A stretch of 64,000 nt of DNA from Dolichospermum sp. UHCC 0259 (GTDB lineage Bacteria > Cyanobacteriota > Cyanobacteriia > Cyanobacteriales > Nostocaceae): positions 58,402 through 122,401 of the forward strand of contig NZ_VIKX01000187.1 of assembly GCF_009711935.1 (NCBI RefSeq), in the 5' to 3' direction. Positions within the stretch are counted from its first letter, which is position 1. Each line of letters begins with the position of its first letter. This document shows, one piece after another, positions 1 to 8,711 of this stretch. The notes under the pieces were generated by a model that ran no database searches, had not been told where the DNA came from, and saw nothing but the letters and a program-made list of their open reading frames with translations. A program made the position numbers and the translations under genes.

Positions 1-414
1 CTGTTTCAGTGACCTTAAAACTGTTTAATTGCAAATGACAGAGCAGGGAACTAGCTATGCCTGACGGCACGCTCGCGCGAACGCATTCCGGGGTGTCGTG
101 ACTCAAATAACGGCTACCATGAGACTCCCTTCGACTTCGCTCAGGGCAAGACGCTCAGGGTGGTCTGGTCAGTACGGCTTGCTTGATTACTCTTGCAAGC
201 TCAGTCCTTTTAGGGCTGGGTTACTGACTTGATACGAGTTAATTTATTCCTTCATACAAGTCTTTAATTGCTGAATCCGAATCAAAGAAAATTTTCATTT
301 AATGAGCGAAAGGTAGCCAAAAAGGCATTATTCACGAACTGTATGGTTATAGACAAAGAACATTAATATTTTATTAATGCTATTTCATCATATAAACTCT
401 TGAGGCATAGGGTA
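1..414. other. Non-coding left edge with mobile-element-like remnant
   Basis: I see no convincing gene here. The stretch has a GC-rich patch at about 60-180, including the motif CTTCGACTTCGCTCAGGG that is scattered in many cyanobacterial genomes (a similar one lies near 32180). It also has the hairpin listed at 198-222, followed by AT-rich leader DNA of the next gene. It could be the decayed end of a TnpB-carrying element, but no transposase reading frame survives. Confidence 0.5.
198..222 (+). repeat. Hairpin resembling an IS200/IS605-IS607 right end
   Basis: An 11-bp stem (AGCTCAGTCCT with AGGGCTGGGTT, three G-U pairs) closes on a TTT loop. The pattern of a GTCC/AGGGC hairpin followed by GGGTT-act-GAC is like the right end that often follows tnpB genes in cyanobacteria. 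This is resemblance only; no tnpB is present beside it. Confidence 0.35.
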
Positions 415-999
415 ATGATAGGCAAATCAACTCTCTTAGAGACAATTGTTGGTACAAATCGCGGTTTATTAGCAAATCAGTCACAACAACAAGCTATTTT
501 AGCAGCGATCGCTAACCTAGAAGACTTTAATCCCACACCACGACCATTAGCAGCTAGTAATTTACTAGAAGGCAACTGGCGACTACTATACACCACAAGC
601 AAAGCTTTATTGAATATAGATCGTTTACCCTTTTGTCAACTTGGTCAAATTTACCAATGTATTCGGGTAGAAAGCAACAGTGTTTATAACATAGCTGAGA
701 TTTATGGCATTCCTTTGTTCTCAGGGTTAGTCAGCGTTGCTGCTAAATTTGAACCAGTATCCCAACAGCGTGTGCAAGTAAAATTCCAGCGTTCAATAAT
801 TGGTTTACAAAGCCTAATTGGTTATACAACACCAGAAAACTTTATTCAACAAATTGAATTAGGCAAAAAATTTACCGCTTTTGATTTTCCCATTCAAAGT
901 GAACAACAACAAGGTTGGCTAGATATCACTTATATAGATGACGATCTCCGTATAGGCAGGGGTAACGAAGGTAGTGTTTTTGTATTAAGTAAGACATAG
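415..999 (+). CDS. PAP/fibrillin family protein
   Basis: The 194-residue product matches the plastid lipid-associated protein (PAP)/fibrillin family: an N-terminal helix with KSTLLETI, then NLLEGNWRLLYTTSKALL, which is the family hallmark, and a C-terminal stretch ending GRGNEGSVFVLSK. Family members are lipocalin-like and associate with thylakoids or lipid bodies; their exact role in cyanobacteria is unclear. I use the ATG at 415 because the reading frame only extends upstream to a TTG at 400, which would add five residues. It stands alone, upstream of psaE and on the same strand. Confidence 0.85.
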   Translation: MIGKSTLLETIVGTNRGLLANQSQQQAILAAIANLEDFNPTPRPLAASNLLEGNWRLLYTTSKALLNIDRLPFCQLGQIYQCIRVESNSVYNIAEIYGIPLFSGLVSVAAKFEPVSQQRVQVKFQRSIIGLQSLIGYTTPENFIQQIELGKKFTAFDFPIQSEQQQGWLDITYIDDDLRIGRGNEGSVFVLSKT

Positions 1000-1212
1000 A
1001 ACATCATGCAAGAAGTGTTTGGGAATGAAGTTACTCTATTATGGGTACTTTGTCAAGGGTGAATTGAGAAGATTAACAACTCATTACCCATGAAAACCCA
1101 CCAATTTGACAAATAACTTAACAAAACCACAAGCAAACACCTTGAGGTTGTAGAGTGAAAACAATCAGCCCTACTTTAACGGCAATTCATACTTCAAAAG
1201 GGAAGATACAAC

Positions 1213-1431
1213 ATGGTTCAACGTGGTTCTAAAGTAAAAGTTCTCCGCCCTGAATCCTACTGGTTTCAGGAAGTTGGTACAGTGGTTTCTGTTGAGAAAA
1301 GCGCCATCAAATACCCTGTAATTGTTCGCTTTGACAAACCCAACTATGCTGAGGTCAACACAAACAATTTTGCTGTAGATGAGTTAATTGAGGTGGAAGC
1401 ACCTAAACCCAAAGCAGCGGCAGCAAAGTAA
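1213..1431 (+). CDS. psaE: Photosystem I reaction centre subunit IV (PsaE)
   Basis: The 72-residue protein begins [17 protein letters not shown] and keeps the whole SH3-like PsaE core ([31 protein letters not shown]), with a short Ala/Lys-rich tail. PsaE is a peripheral subunit on the cytoplasmic face of photosystem I; it helps dock ferredoxin and supports cyclic electron flow. The length is normal for the family. The gene is monocistronic as far as the sequence shows, with about 210 bases of leader and no obvious riboswitch or hairpin. Confidence 0.98.
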   Translation: MVQRGSKVKVLRPESYWFQEVGTVVSVEKSAIKYPVIVRFDKPNYAEVNTNNFAVDELIEVEAPKPKAAAAK

Positions 1432-1547
1432 ACAGCCAAGTGTCAAGGGGATTGTTTCATGGGATGATAGCAGGAGATGTCAAGGTGAAAATCTTGTCCA
1501 TTTCCTGTTTTTGATCATACCTTCTCCTAAAAATATTATTTGCTGGA

Positions 1548-2405
1548 ATGCCTGAACTGCCTGAAGTTGAAACAGTCCGTCGGGGTTTAAATCAATTAAC
1601 CCTAAGTCAAGAAATTACGGGAGGAGATGTGTTGCTACAACGCACCATTGCCTACCCGTTTTCTGTTGAAGAATTTATTGATAAAATTACAGGGAATACT
1701 ATTGCTACCTGGCATCGTCGTGGTAAATATCTCCTAGCTGAACTCTCCCCTGCTCCCCTGCTCCCCTGCTCCCCTGCTCCCTCATTAGGAGTTCACCTCC
1801 GCATGACTGGTCAGTTACTTTGGTTAACCCAAGATGAACCGTTACACAAACACACCAGAGTTAGGTTATTTTTTGGAGAAAAGCAAGAATTACGCTTTGT
1901 TGACCAGCGCACCTTCGGGCAAATGTGGTATGTTCCTGGTGATGTAGCGGTAGAAAGTATTATTACAGGTTTGGCAAAACTGGCAGTTGACCCCTTTTCC
2001 CCGGATTTCACTGTGGAGTATTTTGCCGATAAATTAAAAAAATCCCGTCGTCCTATTAAAACTGGATTATTAGATCAGTCAGTGGTGGCAGGATTAGGTA
2101 ATATTTATGCAGATGAAGCTTTGTTTAAAAGTGGGATTTTACCAACTACTCTCTGTACAGAATTACAACTTCCAAAAATAGAACTTTTACGAACGGCAAT
2201 TATTGAAGTTTTATCAGCGAGTATTGCGGTAGGTGGGACAACTTTTAGTAATTTCCTCAGTGTTAAAGGTGTTAACGGTAATTATGGTGGTGAAGCCTGG
2301 GTTTATAACCGCACTGGAGAACCTTGTAAGGTTTGTGGTAATGTTATCCAACGCATTAAGTTAGGTGGGCGTTCCAGTCATTTTTGTTCTCAATGTCAAA
2401 GTTAA
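1548..2405 (+). CDS. mutM: Formamidopyrimidine-DNA glycosylase (Fpg/MutM)
   Basis: This base-excision repair enzyme removes 8-oxoguanine and other oxidised purines and has lyase activity. It starts MPELPEVETVRRGL, so the catalytic Pro2 and Glu3 are present, and Lys60 lies in GKYLL. The C-terminal zinc finger has Cys260, Cys263, Cys280 and Cys283, with the Arg275 region intact. The odd part is residues about 66-79 (SPAPLLPCSPAPS), which are encoded by four exact 8-base CTCCCCTG units at 1745-1776 and interrupt the usual short link to LGVHLRMTGQL. The insert keeps the frame, so the enzyme is probably still made. Confidence 0.96.
   Translation: MPELPEVETVRRGLNQLTLSQEITGGDVLLQRTIAYPFSVEEFIDKITGNTIATWHRRGKYLLAELSPAPLLPCSPAPSLGVHLRMTGQLLWLTQDEPLHKHTRVRLFFGEKQELRFVDQRTFGQMWYVPGDVAVESIITGLAKLAVDPFSPDFTVEYFADKLKKSRRPIKTGLLDQSVVAGLGNIYADEALFKSGILPTTLCTELQLPKIELLRTAIIEVLSASIAVGGTTFSNFLSVKGVNGNYGGEAWVYNRTGEPCKVCGNVIQRIKLGGRSSHFCSQCQS
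1745..1783 (+). repeat. In-frame CTCCCCTG tandem repeat inside mutM
   Basis: Four perfect 8-base CTCCCCTG units and a partial fifth lie inside the coding region. The same type of C/T-rich short repeat otherwise occupies the spacers of this genome. Confidence 0.9.
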
Positions 2406-2411
2406 TTTTAC

Positions 2412-2483
<72 letters not shown>

Positions 2484-2487
<4 letters not shown>

Positions 2488-2552
2488 TAAAACTGGCTTG
2501 CTGTCTAGTTTTGAATTTAGATACTGTACCTTACAGAACTTCCTGCTGTTAT
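2484..2552 (+). repeat. Copy 1 of a ~70-bp dispersed repeat
   Basis: It begins GTAAAACTGGCTTG, continues through TTTGAATTTAGAT and GTACCT, and ends near CCTGCTGT. Related copies lie at 25868-25936 (+) and 17211-17283 (-), each next to GGAGTCA heptamers. A weaker part-copy may lie near 12900-12948. Confidence 0.7.
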
Positions 2553-2680
2553 GAGGGACAAAATGTATAATTGAATGGTGCGGAAAAAATATGATGTTTG
2601 ATTAATTAGTCGCATTTCGGCATACAAATTGACCACATACCGCTATATCATGCGATTAATTCCCATTTAATCTCAGATAA

Positions 2681-3841
2681 ATGAAGTTTATGACATCTAC
2701 CATTTCCATTAACGATAGTCAGCGGTTAGGACTTGAACCCCTAAATATTCCCCACCGTCTCCTATTGGGTCCAGGGCCTTCTAACGCCCATCCAGAGGTA
2801 TTACAGGCGATGAATACCGCACCTGTAGGACATTTAGATCCGGCTTTTTTAAACCTCATGGATGAGATTCAATCTCTGTTGCGTTACACATGGCAAACAG
2901 AAAACCCCCATACTATTGCTGTTAGTGGCACGGGTACAGCCGCTATGGAGGCCACGTTAGCTAATGCTGTAGAACCGGGTGATGTGGTATTAATTGGGGT
3001 AGCGGGTTATTTCGGTAATCGCTTGGTAGATATGGCGGGTAGATATGGGGCAGATGTGCGAACTATTACTAAACCCTGGGGACAAGTTTTTAATTTAGAG
3101 GAAATCAGTGCCGCAGTTGCTACCCATAAACCAGCTATTTTGGCTTTAGTTCATGCTGAAACTTCCACCGGCGCACGTCAACCTTTAGACGGTGTGGGTG
3201 AGGTGTGTCGTAAATATGGCACATTGTTGTTAGTAGATACCGTTACCAGTTTAGGTGGTGTTCCCATATTTTTGGATGAATGGGGCGTTGATTTGGCTTA
3301 TAGCTGTAGTCAAAAAGGGTTGGGTTGTTCTCCAGGTGCGTCACCGTTTACCATGAGTGAGCGGGCAATGGAGAAGTTACAGAAGCGCCAATCTAAGGTG
3401 GCAAACTGGTATTTAGATATGACATTGTTGGGGAAATATTGGGGGAGCGATCGCACATATCACCACACTGCACCAATTAACCTATATTATGGATTACGGG
3501 AAGCTCTGCGTTTAGTAGCAGAAGAAGGTTTAGTTAGTTGTTGGCAACGTCACCAAAAAAATGTCGAATATCTGTGGGAAGGATTGGAAGACATGGGTTT
3601 AAAAATGCACGTTGAAAAAGAATACAGATTGCCAACTTTAACTACTGTTTGTATTCCCGAAGGAGTAAATGGTAAATCAGTTGCTAGGCAGTTATTAATT
3701 GAGCATAATATTGAGATTGGCGGCGGTTTAGGTGAACTTGCCGGTAAAGTTTGGCGTGTAGGTTTAATGGGTTTTAATAGCCGTCCTGAAAGTGTAGATA
3801 AGTTGATAGCCGCACTAGGAACAATGATCTCTAATAATTAG
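2681..3841 (+). CDS. Alanine/serine--glyoxylate aminotransferase family protein
   Basis: This is a class V PLP-dependent aminotransferase of 386 residues. It has the opening RLLLGPGPSNAHPEV, the cofactor-binding SGTGTAAME loop, Asp186 in LLLVDTVTS (contacts the pyridine ring in this family) and Lys212 in SCSQKGLG as the predicted Schiff-base lysine. By family it would move an amino group from alanine or serine to glyoxylate in photorespiratory glycolate metabolism, in the cytoplasm; the donor cannot be read from sequence. Met4 (2690) is an alternative start. It stands alone between repeat-rich spacers. Confidence 0.9.
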   Translation: MKFMTSTISINDSQRLGLEPLNIPHRLLLGPGPSNAHPEVLQAMNTAPVGHLDPAFLNLMDEIQSLLRYTWQTENPHTIAVSGTGTAAMEATLANAVEPGDVVLIGVAGYFGNRLVDMAGRYGADVRTITKPWGQVFNLEEISAAVATHKPAILALVHAETSTGARQPLDGVGEVCRKYGTLLLVDTVTSLGGVPIFLDEWGVDLAYSCSQKGLGCSPGASPFTMSERAMEKLQKRQSKVANWYLDMTLLGKYWGSDRTYHHTAPINLYYGLREALRLVAEEGLVSCWQRHQKNVEYLWEGLEDMGLKMHVEKEYRLPTLTTVCIPEGVNGKSVARQLLIEHNIEIGGGLGELAGKVWRVGLMGFNSRPESVDKLIAALGTMISNN

Positions 3842-4075
3842 GGGAGTCAGGAGTCAGGAGTTCAGGAGTTCAGGAGTTCAGGAGTCAGGAGTCAGGAGTC
3901 AGGAGGAAGAAGAATAGTTTTCACCAATTCCCTGTTCCCTATTCCCTGTTCCCTGTTCCCTGTTCCCTGTTCCCTGTTCCCTATTCCCTATTCCCTATTC
4001 CCTGTTCACTGTTCCCTGTTCCCTGTTCCCAACGTATTTGTTGGGTTTCGTACCTCAACCCAACCTACAAATTAA
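3842..4075. repeat. STRR arrays (GGAGTCA and TTCCCTG) plus half-palindrome
   Basis: GGAGTCA-type units occupy about 3842-3903. A long run of TTCCCTG/TTCCCTA heptamers follows at about 3927-4031. Then comes a GTTGGGTTTCG...AACCCAACCTAC segment at about 4037-4072, related to the palindromes at 40046 and 54942. Confidence 0.8.
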
Positions 4076-4127
4076 GGCTTTTTTCAATTTGGACAAGGTA
4101 TTTAGTTTTATTGCTCAATGATGACAT

Positions 4128-7100
4128 CTAAACAATCACAAAATGATTGATAGAACTACTAGTACCTGTCAGAGTCAGACTAGAAGGATTACCAATCAGA
4201 CCATCACCATTGGCATCTATGCCGAAATTAGTTTCTTGAGTGAAAGCCGCCCCCGAACCTAATGCAAATTGTCCTTCAGAAGAAACCCAATTCCAGTTAT
4301 TATCTAAACGCCAAATATGCAGATAGTTTCCAGGAACATTTTTCCAGAGAACTTGGTTCTCACCATTCACGGTTTCTGCGGCTAGAGTTTGCCATCCTGC
4401 GTAGACATCTTGGAAGATTTGTTGTCCACCGTTTTTGATAGCAGATGGGGTATTTGTTCCGACTTGAGCAAAGTATTTGTTAGTGGCATCTTTGACTAAT
4501 TTAGTATTACCCGCCGATTCAATAAGAATGTAAGGATTGCCACCAGGATTGCCAATAACGCCATCACCATTTGCATCTATGCCAAAGTTAGTTTCTTGAG
4601 TGAAAGCTTCCGCCGAATTTAATCCAAATTGTCCCTCAGAAGAAACCCAATTCCAGTTATTATCTAAACGCCAAATATGCAGATAGTTTCCGGCAGTATT
4701 TTTCCAAAGGACTTGGTTTTCACCATTGACGGTTTCTGCGGCTAGAGTTTGCCATCCGGCGTAGATGTTTTGGTAGATTTGTTGTCCACCATTTTTAATC
4801 GCAGTTGGGGTATTTGTGCCGATTTGGGTAAAGTATTTGTTAGTGGCATCTTTGACTAGTTTGCTGTTACCTGCCGATTCTATTGGGGTGTACAAATTGC
4901 TAACAGGACTGCCAATAACACTATCACCATTTGCATCTATGCCAAAGTTAGTTTCTTGAGTGAAAGCTTCCGCTGAATTTAATCCCCATGCTCCTTCAGA
5001 AGAAACAAAATTCCAGTTATTATCTAAACGCCAGATATGCAGATAGTTTCCGGCAGTATTTTTCCAGAGAACTTGGTTCTCACCATTGACAGTTTCTGCG
5101 GCTAGAGTTTGCCATCCTGCGTAGATGTTTTGGTAGATTTGTTGTCCACCATTTTTAATCGCAGTTGGGGTATTTGTGCCGATTTGGGTAAAGTATTTGT
5201 TAGTGGCATCTTTGACTAGTTTGCTGTTACCTGCCGATTCTATTGGGGTGTACAAATTGCTAACAGGACTGCCAATAACACTATCACCATTTGCATCTAT
5301 GCCAAAGTTAGTTTCTTGAGTGAAAGCTTCCGCCGAATTTAATCCAAATTGTCCCTCAGAAGAAACCCAATTCCAGTTATTATCTAAACGCCAAATATGC
5401 AGATAGTTTCCAGGAACATTTTTCCAAAGGACTTGGTTTTCACCATTGACGGTTTCTGCGGCTAGAGTTTCCCATCCTGCGTAGATGTTTTGGAAGATTT
5501 GTACTTCACCGTTTTTGATGGCAGTTGGGGTGTTTGTTCCTACTTGAGCAAAGTATTTGTTATCTGCATCTTTGACTAGTTTGGTGTTACCTGCTGATTC
5601 TATTGGGGTAATGGTGGGAGACGCAATTTCAATGATGCCTTTAAAAGAAGCGGTACTGGCAAAATCATTCCATTTACCAGCACCACCGTAATTCATCCCC
5701 ACATAATCTTCATTACCCCCACCATTATTTGGTTCACCTGGATACCAATTCGTGTAAGTAGGAGTTTCACCGCTTGCCCATTTATATTGGCCTTCTGTTA
5801 GCTCATCTGTCAAACCGGTCCACAGCCCGTCAGTACCACCAAAGGTAGTGACTAACCAATCTTGCTCGGCTTGATTGTTGATGGTGACAAGATTTCCTCC
5901 TAAACTCTTTGCCTGTGCTTGAGTTTGTTCCCATGTACCCTGACCAGTTAAGAGATATCTGCTGCCGTTATACTCAAAAAATTTGTTTTCAATAATGCCT
6001 CTGAGTTGAAATTCATTACCTAAATCATCCCACTTACCAGGCTGACCATAATTAATATACACATAATCTTGAACATGGCCTGCACTATTAGATGGTTCAC
6101 CTGGATACCAATTAGTGTAAGTAGAAGTTTCACCGCTTGCCCATTTGTATTGTCCAGCTATATCCTTATCTGTCAAACCAGTCCACAGGGGTTCAGTACC
6201 ACCAAAGGTAGTGACTAACCAATCTTGCTCGGCTTGATTGTTGACGGTGACAAGATTTCCTCCTAAACTCTGTGCCTGTGCTTGAGCTTGTTCCCATGTT
6301 CCAACCTTACTGAGGCGATAGATAGATCCGTTAAATACAGAAGTATCATAAGTCGTAAAGTTGTTGAGTCCCAGACTGCCAGCTAAACCTGTCACCTCAA
6401 TGATGGCATCCGTAGTAGCACTGAATCCTGCGGTAGCGTCGTTAATAGCCACAAAGGTACGGCTACCAAAGGTGAATTGAGCGGCAGAGTTAGCTGTAAA
6501 ATTAGTGTTAGTTAACTTGGCTGCAATACCGGCTGCATCAAGTGTTGCTACAGTTCCCACATTATTAAATACTGAGCGTGCAGTGGAAACAAGGAATAAA
6601 TCATTACCAGATTTAGCATTGAAGTCTGTAATGACATCAAAGCTACCTAAGACTGAATCAGCTAAGTTACGGTAGTCAAAAGTATCTGCTCCAGGACCCC
6701 CGGTTAGAGTATCTTGTCCAAGTCCCCCGGCTAGAATATCTTTCCCTGAGTTAGCAAGAGCGACATAGACAGCATCACCACCAAACCCAACAATATCAGC
6801 AGCACCATCACCGTTGACATCTGCTAATTGGCGCGGATATTGATCAAAGCTACTCCATCCTTGATTTGGACTGTAAAACTCTAATACTCGATTTACAGAA
6901 CCAAAAGTACCGTTAGTTTGACCAAGAGCGACATAGACAGCATCACCACCAAACCCAACAATATCAGCACGACCATCTCCATTGATATCTGCTACCTGGC
7001 GCGGATATTGATCAAAGCTACTCCATCCTTCCTCTGGGCTAAATTCACCGTGAGCCGTATATATAGTATCAAATGTGCCGTCCTCTTTGCCACGAGCGAC

Positions 7101-8711
7101 ATAAACACCATTGCCACCAAAACCAACAATATCAGCACGACCATCACCATTCACATCTGCTAGTTGGCGTGGCATTCGATTGAATCCTTCCCAATTAGTA
7201 GCCCCGACGAAAGTTGTGCTGGCTATTTTTGGAGTAGCAAAGAGACCATTTTGATTACCTAGAGCCACATAGACACGATCTCCAAAACCGACAATATCAG
7301 CATAACCATCGCCGTTTACATCTGCTACCTGACGTGGAAATGAGTTAAAGCTACTCCATCCTTGACCGGGGCTATAGTTACTGATGGCTTGAAATGCTGT
7401 ACCAAAAGTACCGTTAGCAGTATCGCCGATTAGGGTGTCATTACCAGCACCACCATTAAGGGTGTTATTCCCAGTGTTACCAGTAATGACATTATTAGCT
7501 GCGTTCCCTGTACCGTTAATTGCTGCTGTTCCTGTCAGAGTGAGGTTTTCAAGGTTAGCAAGAGCCGCAATACTGTAAGTAACACTAGATTGAATTGTAT
7601 CTGTGCCTTCATTGGCAAGTTCTGTAATCGTATCAGTTGTACTATCAACAATGTAGATATCGTTGCCTGTACCACCAATCAAGGTATCAATACCAGCACC
7701 GCCATTGAGGGTGTCATTGCCAGCGCCACCATTGAGGGTGTTATTAGCAGTGTTACCAGTAATGACGTTATTAGCTGCGTTCCCTGTACCGTTAATTGCT
7801 GCTGTTCCTGTCAGAGTGAGGTTTTCAAGGTTAGCAAGAGCCGCAATACTGTAAGTAACACTAGATTGAATTGTATCTGTGCCTTCATTGGCAAGTTCTG
7901 TAATCGTATCAGTTGTACTATCAACAATGTAGATATCGTTGCCTGTACCACCAATTAAGGTATCAATATCAGCACCGCCATTGAGGGTGTCATTGCCAGC
8001 ACCGCCATTGAGGATGTCATTACCATCATCACCATTCAGGATATCATTGCCATCCTCATTGCCACGAGCGACATAAACACCATTGCCACCAAAACCAACA
8101 ATATCAGCACTACCATCACCATTTACATCTGCTAGATGGCGTGGCATTCGATTGAATCCTTCCCAATTAGTAGTCCCGACGAAAGTTGTGCTGGCTTGAA
8201 TTTTTGTCCCATCGAATCTACCATTCTGATTGCCCAAAGCCACCCATACTGCTTGAGCGCTAAAACCAACAATATCAGCATAACCATCACCATTCACATC
8301 TGCTACCTGGCGTGGATATTGATCGAAACTAGTCCACCCCGTTCCGTACGAAAAATCATTATTCAGGGCTATAATTTTAGGTGCAAAAGTGCCGTCAGCT
8401 TTTCCAGTAGCCACAAAGACATTTGTGTCACCAAAGGCAACAATATCGGCACGTCCATCACCATTGACATCTGCTAACTGGCGTGGATATTTATCAAAGC
8501 TAGTCCATCCCCCTGGACCTTGGAGAAAATCTCCAAGGGCTATTTGTGGAGTACCAAAGAGACCATTTTGATTACCCAGAGCCACTGATACTCCGTTAGA
8601 ACCAAAACCAACAATATCAGCATAATCATCACCATTGACATCTGCTACCTGGCGGGGATATTGATCAAAGCTACTCCATCCTTCCTCTGGGCTAAACTCA
8701 CCGTGAGCCAT
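4128..8711 (-). CDS. C-terminal part of split giant FG-GAP/RTX/C-type lectin/Trp-rich protein
   Basis: The 1527-residue product carries, in order: FG-GAP/VCBS blocks (VADVNGDGYADIVGFG pattern), RTX calcium-binding nonapeptides (GGAGNDTLNGG) in two 92-residue tandem units, more FG-GAP blocks, an RTX end domain, two C-type lectin-like domains (each with WTGLTD, YTNWYPGEP and KWDD or KWND), and four 120-residue repeats resembling the cyanobacterial Trp-rich C-terminal domain (AGWQTLAAETVNGENQVLWKN). It looks extracellular and is probably exported by type I secretion. It is not a natural gene start: the ATG at 8711 was created by a 4-base deletion, and the frame continues that of the upstream ORF. 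Lectin and FG-GAP domains suggest adhesion to carbohydrate or a partner surface; that is inference. Confidence 0.85.
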   Translation of the reverse strand: MAHGEFSPEEGWSSFDQYPRQVADVNGDDYADIVGFGSNGVSVALGNQNGLFGTPQIALGDFLQGPGGWTSFDKYPRQLADVNGDGRADIVAFGDTNVFVATGKADGTFAPKIIALNNDFSYGTGWTSFDQYPRQVADVNGDGYADIVGFSAQAVWVALGNQNGRFDGTKIQASTTFVGTTNWEGFNRMPRHLADVNGDGSADIVGFGGNGVYVARGNEDGNDILNGDDGNDILNGGAGNDTLNGGADIDTLIGGTGNDIYIVDSTTDTITELANEGTDTIQSSVTYSIAALANLENLTLTGTAAINGTGNAANNVITGNTANNTLNGGAGNDTLNGGAGIDTLIGGTGNDIYIVDSTTDTITELANEGTDTIQSSVTYSIAALANLENLTLTGTAAINGTGNAANNVITGNTGNNTLNGGAGNDTLIGDTANGTFGTAFQAISNYSPGQGWSSFNSFPRQVADVNGDGYADIVGFGDRVYVALGNQNGLFATPKIASTTFVGATNWEGFNRMPRQLADVNGDGRADIVGFGGNGVYVARGKEDGTFDTIYTAHGEFSPEEGWSSFDQYPRQVADINGDGRADIVGFGGDAVYVALGQTNGTFGSVNRVLEFYSPNQGWSSFDQYPRQLADVNGDGAADIVGFGGDAVYVALANSGKDILAGGLGQDTLTGGPGADTFDYRNLADSVLGSFDVITDFNAKSGNDLFLVSTARSVFNNVGTVATLDAAGIAAKLTNTNFTANSAAQFTFGSRTFVAINDATAGFSATTDAIIEVTGLAGSLGLNNFTTYDTSVFNGSIYRLSKVGTWEQAQAQAQSLGGNLVTVNNQAEQDWLVTTFGGTEPLWTGLTDKDIAGQYKWASGETSTYTNWYPGEPSNSAGHVQDYVYINYGQPGKWDDLGNEFQLRGIIENKFFEYNGSRYLLTGQGTWEQTQAQAKSLGGNLVTINNQAEQDWLVTTFGGTDGLWTGLTDELTEGQYKWASGETPTYTNWYPGEPNNGGGNEDYVGMNYGGAGKWNDFASTASFKGIIEIASPTITPIESAGNTKLVKDADNKYFAQVGTNTPTAIKNGEVQIFQNIYAGWETLAAETVNGENQVLWKNVPGNYLHIWRLDNNWNWVSSEGQFGLNSAEAFTQETNFGIDANGDSVIGSPVSNLYTPIESAGNSKLVKDATNKYFTQIGTNTPTAIKNGGQQIYQNIYAGWQTLAAETVNGENQVLWKNTAGNYLHIWRLDNNWNFVSSEGAWGLNSAEAFTQETNFGIDANGDSVIGSPVSNLYTPIESAGNSKLVKDATNKYFTQIGTNTPTAIKNGGQQIYQNIYAGWQTLAAETVNGENQVLWKNTAGNYLHIWRLDNNWNWVSSEGQFGLNSAEAFTQETNFGIDANGDGVIGNPGGNPYILIESAGNTKLVKDATNKYFAQVGTNTPSAIKNGGQQIFQDVYAGWQTLAAETVNGENQVLWKNVPGNYLHIWRLDNNWNWVSSEGQFALGSGAAFTQETNFGIDANGDGLIGNPSSLTLTGTSSSINHFVIV
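4181..5610 (-). repeat. Four tandem 360-bp units (120 aa each)
   Basis: Near-identical units recur every 360 bases, for example the GCCAAAGTTAGTTTCTTGAG segment near 4581, 4941 and 5301. The two middle units are almost identical, which points to recent duplication or gene conversion. Confidence 0.85.
7440..7995 (-). repeat. Tandem 276-bp duplication in the RTX region
   Basis: The segment starting GCGTTCCCTGTACC at 7501 reappears at 7777, giving a period of 276 bases (92 residues). The two copies are nearly identical over the whole unit. Confidence 0.85.

Noticed and set aside
3842-4031. Tandem repeats that look like a CRISPR array at first glance
   Set aside because: The units are contiguous heptamers with no unique spacers; the same applies to all other STRR arrays in the window.
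6918-8571. Several plus-strand ORFs (60-122 residues) antisense to the giant gene
   Set aside because: They arise from the repetitive sequence of the opposite strand and have no family-like features.
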